43,150 nucleotides of DNA from Betaproteobacteria bacterium (GTDB taxonomy: Bacteria > Pseudomonadota > Gammaproteobacteria > Burkholderiales > Eutrophovitaceae): positions 2,993,873 through 3,037,022 of the forward strand of contig CP070643.1 of assembly GCA_020354125.1 (NCBI GenBank), in the 5' to 3' direction. Positions within the stretch are counted from its first letter, which is position 1; every line of letters starts with the position of its first letter. The notes below the pieces were generated by a model. That model saw only the letters and a list, made by a program, of their open reading frames with translations, did not search any database and was not told the origin of the DNA. This document shows, piece by piece, positions 18,310-26,037 of the stretch. A program made the position numbers and the translations under genes.

Positions 18310-20946
18310 ATGCAAACGCCAAAAGTCACGCGTCGTACCTTCCTCAAGGTCAGCGCCACCGCCGGCGCCGCCGCGGCCGCCGCTCCCAAACTTCTTACTG
18401 CCATGGAAGCCGACCTGGGCGGCAAGGATTTCGGCCCGGTCTCCGGCGCAGAGCGCAAGGCCATCCCGATCAACTGCCATGTCTGCAACATCCAGGACGG
18501 CGCCATCGCCTTCGTCGAGAACGACCGCGTGGTCAAGCTCGAAGGCAACCCCGAGCACGTCTCGACGCGCGGTCGCCTGTGCGCCAAGGGTAACGCGGGC
18601 ATGTGGTACAGCTACGATCCGGACCGTATCCTCTATCCGCTGAAGCGCGTCGGCGCGCGCGGCGAGGGAAAGTGGAAGCGCATCACCTGGGATGAGGCGC
18701 TCACCGAACTGGCGGGCAAGCTCGATGCCGCAATCAAAGAGGACCCGAATACGGTCTTTCTCAAATATGGCCGGAACCGTACGGGCGGCGTCATCGACCG
18801 CTTCATGCATACCCTGGGCTCGGACAGCATCCTCAATCACACCTCGGTTTGCGAATCGTCGAAGAAAATCGGCATGGAGCCGACCTGGGGACCGGATATC
18901 GAAACGCCCGATTTCGCCAACACGAAATACGTGCTCAACTTCGGTTCAAACGTACTGGAAGCCTCGTACTTCCATAACCCATTGTCGCAGCGCGTCACGG
19001 AAGGCCGCGTCGACAACCACATGAAGATTGTCACCTTCGATGTTCGACTGTCCAACACCGCCGGCTTTTCGGACGAATGGATTCCGGTGTACCCGGCTAC
19101 CGACGGCGCGGTGGCGCTGGCGATGGGGCATGTGATCCTGCGCGACGAGCTGCAGGACTCCGACTTCATCCAGACCTGGACCAACGTCAGCGTCAAGGAG
19201 CTCAAGGATCACTACAAGCAATACACGCCTGAATGGGCCGAGAAGATCTCGGGCGTGCCGGCGGCCACCATCGAGCGCATCGCCCGCGAGTTTGCAACCA
19301 CCAAGCCGGCGACGCTGTTCACCTATCGTGGCCCGGCTAAACACATGTACGGCTCCTACAACGAAAAAGCCTGCATGATGCTGCCGATCATGACCGGCAA
19401 CGTCGAAAAACAGGGCGGCTACTGTCTGCCGCGCGGCATGGGGTGGCCTCAGCCGCAGCCGCAGCCGCCGAAACCCGCCAAGCATGCCTACATGAATAAC
19501 CACCGCCACCCGCACTATCCGCTGGCGGGCCATGGGGTGGGGCACCTGCTGCCCTTCCACATTCATGACGGCACGGTCCGAATCAATGTCTATTTCACCT
19601 ACCAGGACAACCCGGTCTACACCAATCCGGGTGCTCGGGCAGTCTGGGGCAAGCTGCTCAAGGACGAGAAGCTGATTCCTTATTTCGTCTCGATGAGTTC
19701 GCACATGGGCGAGGAGACGGCGCTGGCCGACCTGATCCTGCCGGACTGTCCCTACCTCGAGCGCTGGGAGCCGGAATCGATGCCGAACTCGCTGTGGCCC
19801 TGGCTGGGCATCCGCCAGCCGGTGCACAAGTCGCTCGGTGAGTCGCGCGAGAACCGGGTGCTGATGCGCGACATCATCTGGAAGCTCGATCCGGACGGCA
19901 AGCGCGGCATGAAGCAGTTCTGGAACTTCAAGGATGGCGAGGACTACATGCGCCACCACTTCGACAACGTGCCGGGTCTCAAGGAAGCCGGCGGCCTCAA
20001 CTACCTTAAGCAGCACGGCGTCTGGCCCATTTACGGCAAGCTCAACCCAGCAACCGGCAAGGTCAGCGACAAGACCGGCCGCGAGATCAAGGCGGAATAC
20101 GGCTTGTTCAAGAAGGAACTGTCCGCCGCCGACATGATGGGTGCCAGCGTCGACGGACGCGGCACTATCATGAAGAACGGCAAGGCCATCGGCGTCAAGC
20201 GCAACGGCAGGAATTACGTCGGCTTCCCGACCGGCAACCGCCTGATCAACGTGCGAATCGACGAATGGGCCAAGTATGGCTTCAATCCGATGCCGACCTT
20301 CAAGCGCATTCCCTGGCACGAGACCATGAAGGACGACGAACTGGTGCTGACCACCTTCAAGCTGAACGTGCACAAGCAGTCGCGCACCGCGGCGGTGAAG
20401 TGGCTGGCCGAGATCGCTCACAGCAACCCGATGTGGATCAACACCGAGACAGCCGAGAAAATCGGCGTCAAGACCGGCGATCTGGTGCGCGTCGAGTCCG
20501 GTGTCGGCTACCTCGTCACCAAGGCCTATGTCACCGAGGGTATCCACCCGAAGACCGTTGCCATACCCACCGGTTTCGGCCACTGGGAGTACGGCCGACT
20601 GGCTACGCTCAAGCTCAAGGGGAAAAAAGGCGATGGCAGTCACGGCGAGGAGGATCCGGACCTAAACAACGTCTGGTGGGACGACAAAGGCGTCCATCCC
20701 AACGACATCATTCCGGCGATGGCCGATCCGATCGGTGGTTCACAGGCCTGGTACGACACGGCGGTCAAGGTCACCAAAGCCGGTCCGAACGACAAATACG
20801 GCGACAGCCATGGCGACTGGGATAAGCATTACGCCTACTTCAAGGAAGGCATGCGCTACGCCTATACGGGAGACATGCACCGCAAGATGCACCCGGAAAT
20901 GGCCAGTTGGGCCGGCCCCGACTCGGTCAAACACGAGGAACATTGA
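18310..20946 (+). CDS. Tat-exported bis-MGD molybdopterin oxidoreductase, catalytic subunit
   Basis: An 878-aa DMSO-reductase-superfamily enzyme. The Tat signal is VTRRTFLKVSA (residues 6-16). The N-terminal cluster motif is C56-x2-C59-x3-D63-x27-C91: spacing is standard, but Asp replaces the third cysteine. The predicted Mo ligand is Cys181 in NHTSVCESSKK. GGYCLPRGMGWPQP resembles the GRGWG region of ArxA. TTFKLNVHKQSRTAAVKWLAE and AIPTGFGHWEYGR mark the C-terminal cofactor domain. With B, C, a TorD chaperone and an X-S-R sensor it forms a full respiratory unit. The closest relatives by motif are ArxA/ArrA/TtrA/SrdA (arsenite, arsenate, tetrathionate, selenate). The substrate cannot be assigned from sequence alone. 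Confidence 0.92.
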   Translation: MQTPKVTRRTFLKVSATAGAAAAAAPKLLTAMEADLGGKDFGPVSGAERKAIPINCHVCNIQDGAIAFVENDRVVKLEGNPEHVSTRGRLCAKGNAGMWYSYDPDRILYPLKRVGARGEGKWKRITWDEALTELAGKLDAAIKEDPNTVFLKYGRNRTGGVIDRFMHTLGSDSILNHTSVCESSKKIGMEPTWGPDIETPDFANTKYVLNFGSNVLEASYFHNPLSQRVTEGRVDNHMKIVTFDVRLSNTAGFSDEWIPVYPATDGAVALAMGHVILRDELQDSDFIQTWTNVSVKELKDHYKQYTPEWAEKISGVPAATIERIAREFATTKPATLFTYRGPAKHMYGSYNEKACMMLPIMTGNVEKQGGYCLPRGMGWPQPQPQPPKPAKHAYMNNHRHPHYPLAGHGVGHLLPFHIHDGTVRINVYFTYQDNPVYTNPGARAVWGKLLKDEKLIPYFVSMSSHMGEETALADLILPDCPYLERWEPESMPNSLWPWLGIRQPVHKSLGESRENRVLMRDIIWKLDPDGKRGMKQFWNFKDGEDYMRHHFDNVPGLKEAGGLNYLKQHGVWPIYGKLNPATGKVSDKTGREIKAEYGLFKKELSAADMMGASVDGRGTIMKNGKAIGVKRNGRNYVGFPTGNRLINVRIDEWAKYGFNPMPTFKRIPWHETMKDDELVLTTFKLNVHKQSRTAAVKWLAEIAHSNPMWINTETAEKIGVKTGDLVRVESGVGYLVTKAYVTEGIHPKTVAIPTGFGHWEYGRLATLKLKGKKGDGSHGEEDPDLNNVWWDDKGVHPNDIIPAMADPIGGSQAWYDTAVKVTKAGPNDKYGDSHGDWDKHYAYFKEGMRYAYTGDMHRKMHPEMASWAGPDSVKHEEH

Positions 20947-20954
20947 TCCGCGGT

Positions 20955-20994
20955 AAAAACGGTCGCAGGTTTACTCCCGATTGCGGCCGTTTTT
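20955..20994 (+). terminator. Terminator-like hairpin between the catalytic and chaperone genes
   Basis: AAAAACGGTCGCA (20955-20967) pairs with TGCGGCCGTTTTT (20982-20994) with one G-T wobble. The A-rich foot and T-rich end give it the form of a bidirectional terminator. It lies inside the operon, so it probably lowers rather than ends transcription of the accessory genes, or protects the mRNA 3' end. Confidence 0.6.
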
Positions 20995-21036
20995 GGCCCG
21001 CCACTGCCGGAGAAGCGGTTTTTTTGAGGAGCAAGA

Positions 21037-21870
21037 ATGCTGAAACACACCTTGGCCATACCGGATGAAAAAGCCGGCGTTGGCGAGACGGCGGCCATCT
21101 TCGCCACACTCGACGAGCGCGTAGCAGAATGCCGCGCCCGTGCCACGGTCTATCGCCTGTTGTCCGGCGCGTTCATCGAGGAAGCTTCGGTCGACTTCCT
21201 GAACGCGCTGCGCACGCCCGACACGCTGGCACAGTTCGCCGAGGCGGGCCTTCGCTTCGATTCCGACTTTCTCCAAGCCCCTGTCGCTGATTTGGCAGAG
21301 GCACTATCCGTCGAATATGCGACGCAATTCGCCGCCTCCGGCGGCTTTCCGCCGGTCGAATCGGTACGGCTGTTCGGTCGCTACAAGCAGGAACCCAACT
21401 TCCAGACGATGCGGACCTACCAGCGTCACGCTTTCGCCTTGCGACCCGGCCGGCACGAGGTGTTTGCCGATCAGTTGGGCGTCGAACTGCTGTTCGTCGC
21501 CGAGTTGCTCGACCGCGTGGCGGCGGCCCTGGTCGACGGCGACGAGGCGACTGCCCGCAAGCTCGACAAGGAAATCAAGCGCTTCTGGGTGCAACATCTC
21601 GGGCGCTGGGTACGGGGCTACGCCGGCCTGATCGAGAGCGCCTCGCAGCATTCCTTCTATCGCGAGATGGCGCGTTTCCTCGGCGGCTTCGCCGACGAAG
21701 AGATCGCCACAATGGGACTCGCCGTAGACGACGCCGACCAGAGCAAGCTGGTCGTGCCCAAGGTCGATGTCAAGGTGGAGTTCGACCCGAATGAACCGGT
21801 CTGTAACGGCTGTGTCGGCGACGCCATCGCGCGCCAGGACAATGTCCAGGCACTGCACGATCTGAGATGA
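21037..21870 (+). CDS. TorD-family molybdoenzyme chaperone
   Basis: A 277-aa all-helical cytoplasmic protein that would hold the catalytic subunit and its Tat signal until the cofactor is inserted. Recognisable TorD segments are SVEYATQFAASGGFPPVESV, GVELLFVAELLDRVAAAL and HSFYREMARFLGGFADEE. It is longer than typical TorD (about 200 aa) because of an N-terminal extension and a C-terminal tail ending in a CNGCVGD segment. A GAGGAG ribosome site precedes the ATG. The stop overlaps the next start by 4 bp. Confidence 0.85.
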   Translation: MLKHTLAIPDEKAGVGETAAIFATLDERVAECRARATVYRLLSGAFIEEASVDFLNALRTPDTLAQFAEAGLRFDSDFLQAPVADLAEALSVEYATQFAASGGFPPVESVRLFGRYKQEPNFQTMRTYQRHAFALRPGRHEVFADQLGVELLFVAELLDRVAAALVDGDEATARKLDKEIKRFWVQHLGRWVRGYAGLIESASQHSFYREMARFLGGFADEEIATMGLAVDDADQSKLVVPKVDVKVEFDPNEPVCNGCVGDAIARQDNVQALHDLR

Positions 21871-22319
21871 ACAGCCTGCTCGACCTTGCCAGGCGCGACC
21901 TGCCCTCGCCCGACCCGCAGGTGCTGTCCGCGCTCGACTGGGGGGAGGCGGCTGCGATGTGGAACGACAACCAGCTCGGCCAGCTGCACGACTGGCTCAA
22001 CGAGCGCTGGTCCAAGCTGATTCGCAACAGCCTGCTCGGAACAAAAGATCCCGAAGCCGATTTCCTGCAGGGGCTTGCTTATGCGGCGTTGGCGCTGTTC
22101 TTTACACAAAACCGAAATCAGGAGGGCGCGCTCCTGATGATTGACGATGCCATGATGGCGCTAGGCAAATACCGGCCACAGTTCCTGGGTGTCAAGGTCG
22201 AGGCCATTCTCGGTTGCCTGCAGGAATTGCGGCCTCTGCTGGTCGGCCTGACGCCCGAAGCTGACTGCCCGCTGTTTCCTTTCGTCTATCCTAAATTCGA
22301 ATACAGCGGCGGAACATGA
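21867..22319 (+). CDS. DUF309-like helical protein
   Basis: A 150-aa protein starting within the end of the chaperone gene (ATGA overlap). The stretch LHDWLNERW followed by DFLQGLAYAALALFFTQNRN and a paired helix GALLMIDDAMMALGKYRPQF matches the helical pattern I associate with DUF309 (normally EAHEvWE...QGLiqvA...rGN..GA). The family has no well-established function. Tight coupling to the TorD gene suggests a role in maturation of this enzyme. The assignment is by eye. Confidence 0.5.
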   Translation: MNSLLDLARRDLPSPDPQVLSALDWGEAAAMWNDNQLGQLHDWLNERWSKLIRNSLLGTKDPEADFLQGLAYAALALFFTQNRNQEGALLMIDDAMMALGKYRPQFLGVKVEAILGCLQELRPLLVGLTPEADCPLFPFVYPKFEYSGGT

Positions 22320-23008
22320 CAGGAGGGCAGCAAGGAGAGTCGGCGCTGGCGGTACGGCGACTCGCGCCTTTCGATGCGGCGGCCGAGTTCGGCGAAGACG
22401 ATTTGATCTTCGATGCGCCGGGCGTCGAGGCTGTCGCCGCTTTTTGTGCCGGCATCGTGCTGGAGACGGGTGACGAGATCCGCGCGGCAACCTTGCTGGC
22501 AGCAGGCGCTCCGATCGTGCTGGTCGGCGAAGCCGCCCTACGCGATTCCGGCGTTGTCAAACGCCTGATCGTCGCACACGGCGGCGAGCGCGTCGGCGCC
22601 TACGCGCCGGCCCGGCGCCAGGCTGTCAGCTGGAGCCTCGAGACCGATTCGAACGCCGACTTCAAGATTGTCGCGCCTTCGACCTGCGAGCCGGCCTGGG
22701 AAGTCCTGACCGCCGCCGGCGCTGGCTCCGGTACCCTGCTGCACTGGTGGCTGGCCGCGCTGCACGACCTGGGTGCGACGCAGTTCCTGGTGCGTGCGGA
22801 CATTGGCGACGACGCCGATCTCAACATCTGCGCCAGGCTCGTCGAAAGCTTCGATGAACGATTGTGGCTCGGCCCGCTGGCGGATGCCACGCCGCGGCTC
22901 GAAGAGTGGATCACTTACGGCCAATGCCGGCAACTCGCCTTGATGCCTGACCTGTTCGCTAGAATGGATGCAAACGAAACCGAAGGAAATACCTCTTGCG
23001 CCCCCTAA
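22316..23008 (+). CDS. Divergent HisF-like (TIM-barrel) protein
   Basis: A 230-aa protein that overlaps the preceding gene by 4 bp. Its middle and C-terminus follow the HisF pattern. APIVLVGEAALRDSGVVKRL corresponds to HisF 'KVSINSPAL..PELI..L', and PAWEVLTAAGAGSGTLLHWW to 'GWEVYTHGGR..TG.DAVEW'. LHDLGATQFLVRADIGDDAD corresponds to 'ELGAGEILLTSMDRDGTKDG'. HisF's catalytic aspartates are not at the usual places (the second is in IGDDAD at best) and histidine-operon neighbours are absent, so this is unlikely to make imidazole glycerol phosphate. It may be a repurposed barrel serving the molybdoenzyme. The relationship is inferred from motif alignment by eye. Confidence 0.5.
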   Translation: MTGGQQGESALAVRRLAPFDAAAEFGEDDLIFDAPGVEAVAAFCAGIVLETGDEIRAATLLAAGAPIVLVGEAALRDSGVVKRLIVAHGGERVGAYAPARRQAVSWSLETDSNADFKIVAPSTCEPAWEVLTAAGAGSGTLLHWWLAALHDLGATQFLVRADIGDDADLNICARLVESFDERLWLGPLADATPRLEEWITYGQCRQLALMPDLFARMDANETEGNTSCAP

Positions 23009-23448
23009 TTCCTGTACTCCTGCTTGCCGCGGCAGGCCTTGCCCCCGCTGACGTAGTGCCCATGGCCAAGTCGGAGCTCGTTCATGCCTTGCAGGAAAGC
23101 CAGCCCTGCTGCGTCATCGACGCCCGAGGCGAGGGCAGCAGCAAGAAGCAGCCGCTCGCCGATTCCATCGCTTATCGGCCCGACCTGAAAATCGATCCCA
23201 AGGCCGCCGTTGTCGTCGTTGCCGACAAGGACTGGCAGGCTAAAAAAAACGCCGGCGAACTCGATGCCGCCTATCCCGGCAAACGAATCATCGCGGTCCA
23301 GGGCGGGGTCGGCGTTTCGGAGACCGCCCTACCGGCCGCCTCGCAAGCGGCGACGCAGACACCCGGCTTCAGTTTCGTCATTCCGAAGAATACCTGCGAA
23401 TCCGGTTCGGCCATCCAGCAACTGAGAAGCGACCTGACGAAGCATTGA
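22996..23448 (+). CDS. Periplasmic rhodanese-fold protein lacking the catalytic cysteine
   Basis: A 150-aa protein from a TTG start (22996-22998) preceded by GAAGGA and overlapping the upstream gene by 13 bp. A signal peptide (RPLIPVLLLAAAGLAPADV) sends it to the periplasm. The rest follows the rhodanese plan: VIDARGEG, then VVVVADKDWQAKKNAGELDA and GKRIIAVQGGVG. Where active rhodaneses have Cys at the P-loop, this has a VVVADKDW strand-loop with no cysteine, so sulfurtransferase activity is unlikely. Other cysteines (CC in QPCCVID and one near the end) could be structural. It may bind the substrate or product of the molybdoenzyme in the periplasm. Confidence 0.6.
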   Translation: MRPLIPVLLLAAAGLAPADVVPMAKSELVHALQESQPCCVIDARGEGSSKKQPLADSIAYRPDLKIDPKAAVVVVADKDWQAKKNAGELDAAYPGKRIIAVQGGVGVSETALPAASQAATQTPGFSFVIPKNTCESGSAIQQLRSDLTKH

Positions 23449-23452
23449 GGTC

Positions 23453-24562
23453 ATGCCGTCCGCCTATCCGGAATTTCGCACCGAACGCTGCACGCGCTAC
23501 CGCTTTCGCTACAGCGAATGCCGTCGCTGTCTGGACGCCTGCCCGCACGAGGCTATCGCACTCGACGAGAAGGGCGCGAAGCTCGACGAGGCGCGCTGCC
23601 AGAACTGCGCCTTGTGTGTCACGGCCTGCCTGACCGGGGCCTGGGCCGCAGAGGCGTTCAAACCCATCGTCATCTTGCACCAGGCAGTCAAGCAGGATCG
23701 CTTCTCCATCGCCTGCAGACCTTCAGAACAGACGGCCGACGTCATGGTGCCCTGCCTCGGCGCCATCGACGGCGGCATGATCGCGTATCTCGGCAAGCGC
23801 AGGATTCCGTTCGCTTTGCGCGGCAGCGCGCATTGCCCGAGCTGCGCGCACGGCGCCAGAGGATCGGCTCAACTGGCCACCAATCTCGATGCGGCCGAGC
23901 AACTGCGCGCCGCCAGTGGCGCCGCCGATTGGTCCACCGTCGAGCAGGTCGAGGGCGAAGCTCGCGCCGAACACTCTAAAAAAAAGCTGCATGCCGGTCG
24001 CCGCCAGCTGTTCCGTCGCCTAATCGGGCGCGGTGCCGACGCCATCAGCGAAGGTATGCGCCAAGGTGCGGCCGCGCCGTCCAAGCAGGTCAGGATCGAG
24101 GACAAGGCGATCCGTGCCGGGCGCTACGCCAATACCGAGCGGCGCGAACTGTTGCAGATCGTCTGCGAGCGCAAGGACGGCCAAGCATTTACGATGACCT
24201 GGCACGAGGCGTTGCCGCTCATGCAACTGCGCCTCCAATCCGGCTGCACGACCTGCGAGGCCTGTTTTCGCGCCTGCCCGACCGGCGCGATCCAGATCGT
24301 CGAAAATCCCGGCGACTGGGCGCTGACCTTCAACACGGACCGCTGCGTCGGCTGTGCAGTCTGTCTCGAAGTCTGCCAGCCGCGCGTGCTCGATGCCGAA
24401 GCGACTTTCGATGGGCGCCCCGAACAGCCGCCGCGCGTGTTGCTGAGCCTCGTCAAGCAGCGTTGCAGCCGCTGCGACCGTTTCTTCGTCTCGCCCGAAC
24501 CGCAGGAAACCTGCAAGGTCTGCCGCGACGACGAGGACGCCTTTTCGATGATTTTTGGTTGA
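23453..24562 (+). CDS. Multi-cluster ferredoxin-type Fe-S protein
   Basis: A 369-aa cytoplasmic iron-sulfur protein. The N-terminal pair of cluster motifs is CRRCLDACPHEAI and CQNCALCVTAC. The central domain contains VMVPCLGAIDGG and HCPSCAHGAR, resembling the cysteine-poor electron-transfer domain found in MvhD/HdrA-like proteins. A second ferredoxin pair is CTTCEACFRACPTGA and CVGCAVCLEVCQ. A C-terminal zinc-ribbon-like C-x2-C-x13-C-x2-C follows. It starts 4 bp after the previous stop. It could feed or drain electrons from a soluble donor, or act in enzyme maturation. No close named homologue is recognised. Confidence 0.75.
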   Translation: MPSAYPEFRTERCTRYRFRYSECRRCLDACPHEAIALDEKGAKLDEARCQNCALCVTACLTGAWAAEAFKPIVILHQAVKQDRFSIACRPSEQTADVMVPCLGAIDGGMIAYLGKRRIPFALRGSAHCPSCAHGARGSAQLATNLDAAEQLRAASGAADWSTVEQVEGEARAEHSKKKLHAGRRQLFRRLIGRGADAISEGMRQGAAAPSKQVRIEDKAIRAGRYANTERRELLQIVCERKDGQAFTMTWHEALPLMQLRLQSGCTTCEACFRACPTGAIQIVENPGDWALTFNTDRCVGCAVCLEVCQPRVLDAEATFDGRPEQPPRVLLSLVKQRCSRCDRFFVSPEPQETCKVCRDDEDAFSMIFG

Positions 24563-24573
24563 GGAGTTGACGC

Positions 24574-24975
24574 ATGGAATGGGAATTCACGCCGGAGGAC
24601 GTGGTCAAGGGCCGCAGCGACTACGGGCTCGCCGAATTTCGCCACGACCTCGCCGAGGAAGTAAGACAGAACGTGAGCGGCGGCACTGAGGTCTTTACCC
24701 GTACCTACCATCTGCTCTATGACCTCTGCTACGCTCTGGCCACCGACAAGGACATCGAGGCGCATCTGGCGGCCTACGCCTACGACCCGCCGACAGTGCA
24801 ATTCCTACGGGAGATACGCGAGCCGATGGCGAACAACGTCGCCATGCTCGGCGCTATCCTGCAACGACAGATCATTGACCGCGTCGAGAAGGGTGTGCCG
24901 CTGGAAGCGGCCATCGCCGAAGTCGGCGAATGGCATCGGCAGATCGCCTCAGCGCTGCCGGCATCGATGAACTGA
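24574..24975 (+). CDS. Conserved-looking 133-aa helical protein of the molybdoenzyme operon
   Basis: Starts 11 bp after the ferredoxin with a GAGGAG ribosome site. The protein is acidic and mostly helical (LAEFRHDLAEEVRQNV, YHLLYDLCYALATDKDIEAH, GAILQRQIIDRVEKGVPLEA). It has no signal peptide, no membrane segment and only one cysteine. I do not recognise the family. It is the last gene of the operon before the insertion-sequence remnant, and its start, spacing and codon style match its upstream neighbours. Confidence 0.65.
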   Translation: MEWEFTPEDVVKGRSDYGLAEFRHDLAEEVRQNVSGGTEVFTRTYHLLYDLCYALATDKDIEAHLAAYAYDPPTVQFLREIREPMANNVAMLGAILQRQIIDRVEKGVPLEAAIAEVGEWHRQIASALPASMN

Positions 24976-25070
24976 TGTGCAAGTGCAGCGCATGAACGCA
25001 CGCAGACCAATCGGACTTGCTCGCCGTCCCGCCAGCGCTGTCCAGCAGTACTCTAGATCCGATGTGGTCT

Positions 25071-25580
25071 TTAGCTTTCGATAATGCGGCGCGCCAAGGC
25101 GTCACCGCAGATCGACAGCTCGGTGAGTTGGCCGACGCAGACTCTGGAATAGTCATCGACAATATTGAGCACCCGAAAGCGCCGCCCATCGGCCAGTTGG
25201 TCATGCACAAAGTCGGCTGACCAACGCTGGTTTGTCCGGGACGGCACAGACATGGGTACTCTGGGCCGGATGAGCTTCTTGCGCCGTTTGGTGCGCACCT
25301 GCAACTGTAAGGCGGTATAGATCCGATAGGTGCATTTGCGATTGACCACCAGTCCCTCCCGGCGCAGCAGTTCGTGCAGCATCAGATAACCGTAACGCAG
25401 GTAGCGTTCGGCGAGCGCCTTGAGCCGATTGACCAACTCGGCATCCTTGGCTGTTCGATTGCTCACGTAGCCAAGCGCCTTGCGACTGATCGGCACCAGG
25501 CAGCAGGCGCGACGCTGGCTAATACCGTAGGTGCATTGCAGGTGGCCGACCACCTCCTTGCGTGCAGCCGGCCTTATCAC
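25071..25580 (-). pseudogene. IS3-family transposase OrfB, 3'-truncated
   Basis: 169 residues from a GTG that overlaps the orfA stop. The helix-turn-helix/HTH_21 region (GISQRRACCLVPISRKALGY) and the beginning of the DDE integrase core (NQRWSADFVHDQL, then VLNIVDDYSRVCV) are intact, giving the first two catalytic Asp positions. The segment with the third acidic residue (SDNGPEF...E) is missing, and the frame ends in RRIIES-stop. Full-length relatives are about 280 aa, so this copy is inactive. Confidence 0.85.
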
Positions 25581-25840
25581 TTTCGCCCCAGCACATCCTT
25601 GAGCATGGCTTTGTCCAGCTCGGCTTCGGCCAGGAGCTTCTTCAAGCGGGCATTCTCCGCTTCGAGCTCGCGAAGCCGTTTGACTTCCGTGACCTCCATG
25701 CCGCCGTACTTTGACTTCCAGCGGTAGAAGCTCTGCTCGGAGAAGCCGTGTTCGCGGATCAGATCAGCGAGCTTCGCTCCTTGCTCGTGGGCCTTGAGGA
25801 AACCAATGATTTGCTCCTCGGTGTAGCGCTTGCGTTTCAT
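25577..25840 (-). CDS. IS3-family transposase OrfA
   Basis: An 87-aa DNA-binding subunit. It has the helix-turn-helix MKRKRYTEEQIIGFLKAHEQ...HGFSEQSFYRWKSKYGG and a leucine-zipper-like end (LRELEAENARLKKLLAEAEL). This closely resembles OrfA of the IS407/IS51 branch of IS3. A GGGAGG ribosome site lies 8-9 nt upstream of the ATG. OrfA is intact, but its partner OrfB is truncated. Confidence 0.88.
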   Translation of the reverse strand: MKRKRYTEEQIIGFLKAHEQGAKLADLIREHGFSEQSFYRWKSKYGGMEVTEVKRLRELEAENARLKKLLAEAELDKAMLKDVLGRK

Positions 25841-26037
25841 CTTGAGACCTCCCTTGGGTCATTCCTAGGGAAAATCTCTCAATGAACTTGGCTATCCTGG
25901 CGGGGGAAAGGTCAGTAAAGTTATCGTTGACAGCCTGCTGAAGCAATGACGCAGGACGGTGAGGCGGATGACATGTTTCTGCTCACCCGGCCTACCGGTC
26001 ACGTCAGCGCCAGATTTGTTTTATGTTGGAAGAATCA

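Larger units (their letters stand above)
25071..25860 (-). mobile_element. Truncated IS3-family insertion sequence
   Basis: An orfA/orfB transposase pair of IS3 type whose orfB stops about 110 residues short, so the element's 3' third and right inverted repeat are gone. Sequence on the far side (to 24975) shows no transposase. The left boundary near 25860 is approximate; I could not pair terminal inverted repeats. It sits directly behind the molybdoenzyme operon and marks the start of the decayed region. Confidence 0.8.

Noticed and set aside
18946..20643. 565-codon frame on the - strand opposite the catalytic subunit
   Set aside because: Antisense of a certain gene, with His/Val/Asp-rich low-information translation and no ribosome site.
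25071..25860. Intact transposable element
   Set aside because: OrfB lacks the third catalytic segment and no right end is visible.
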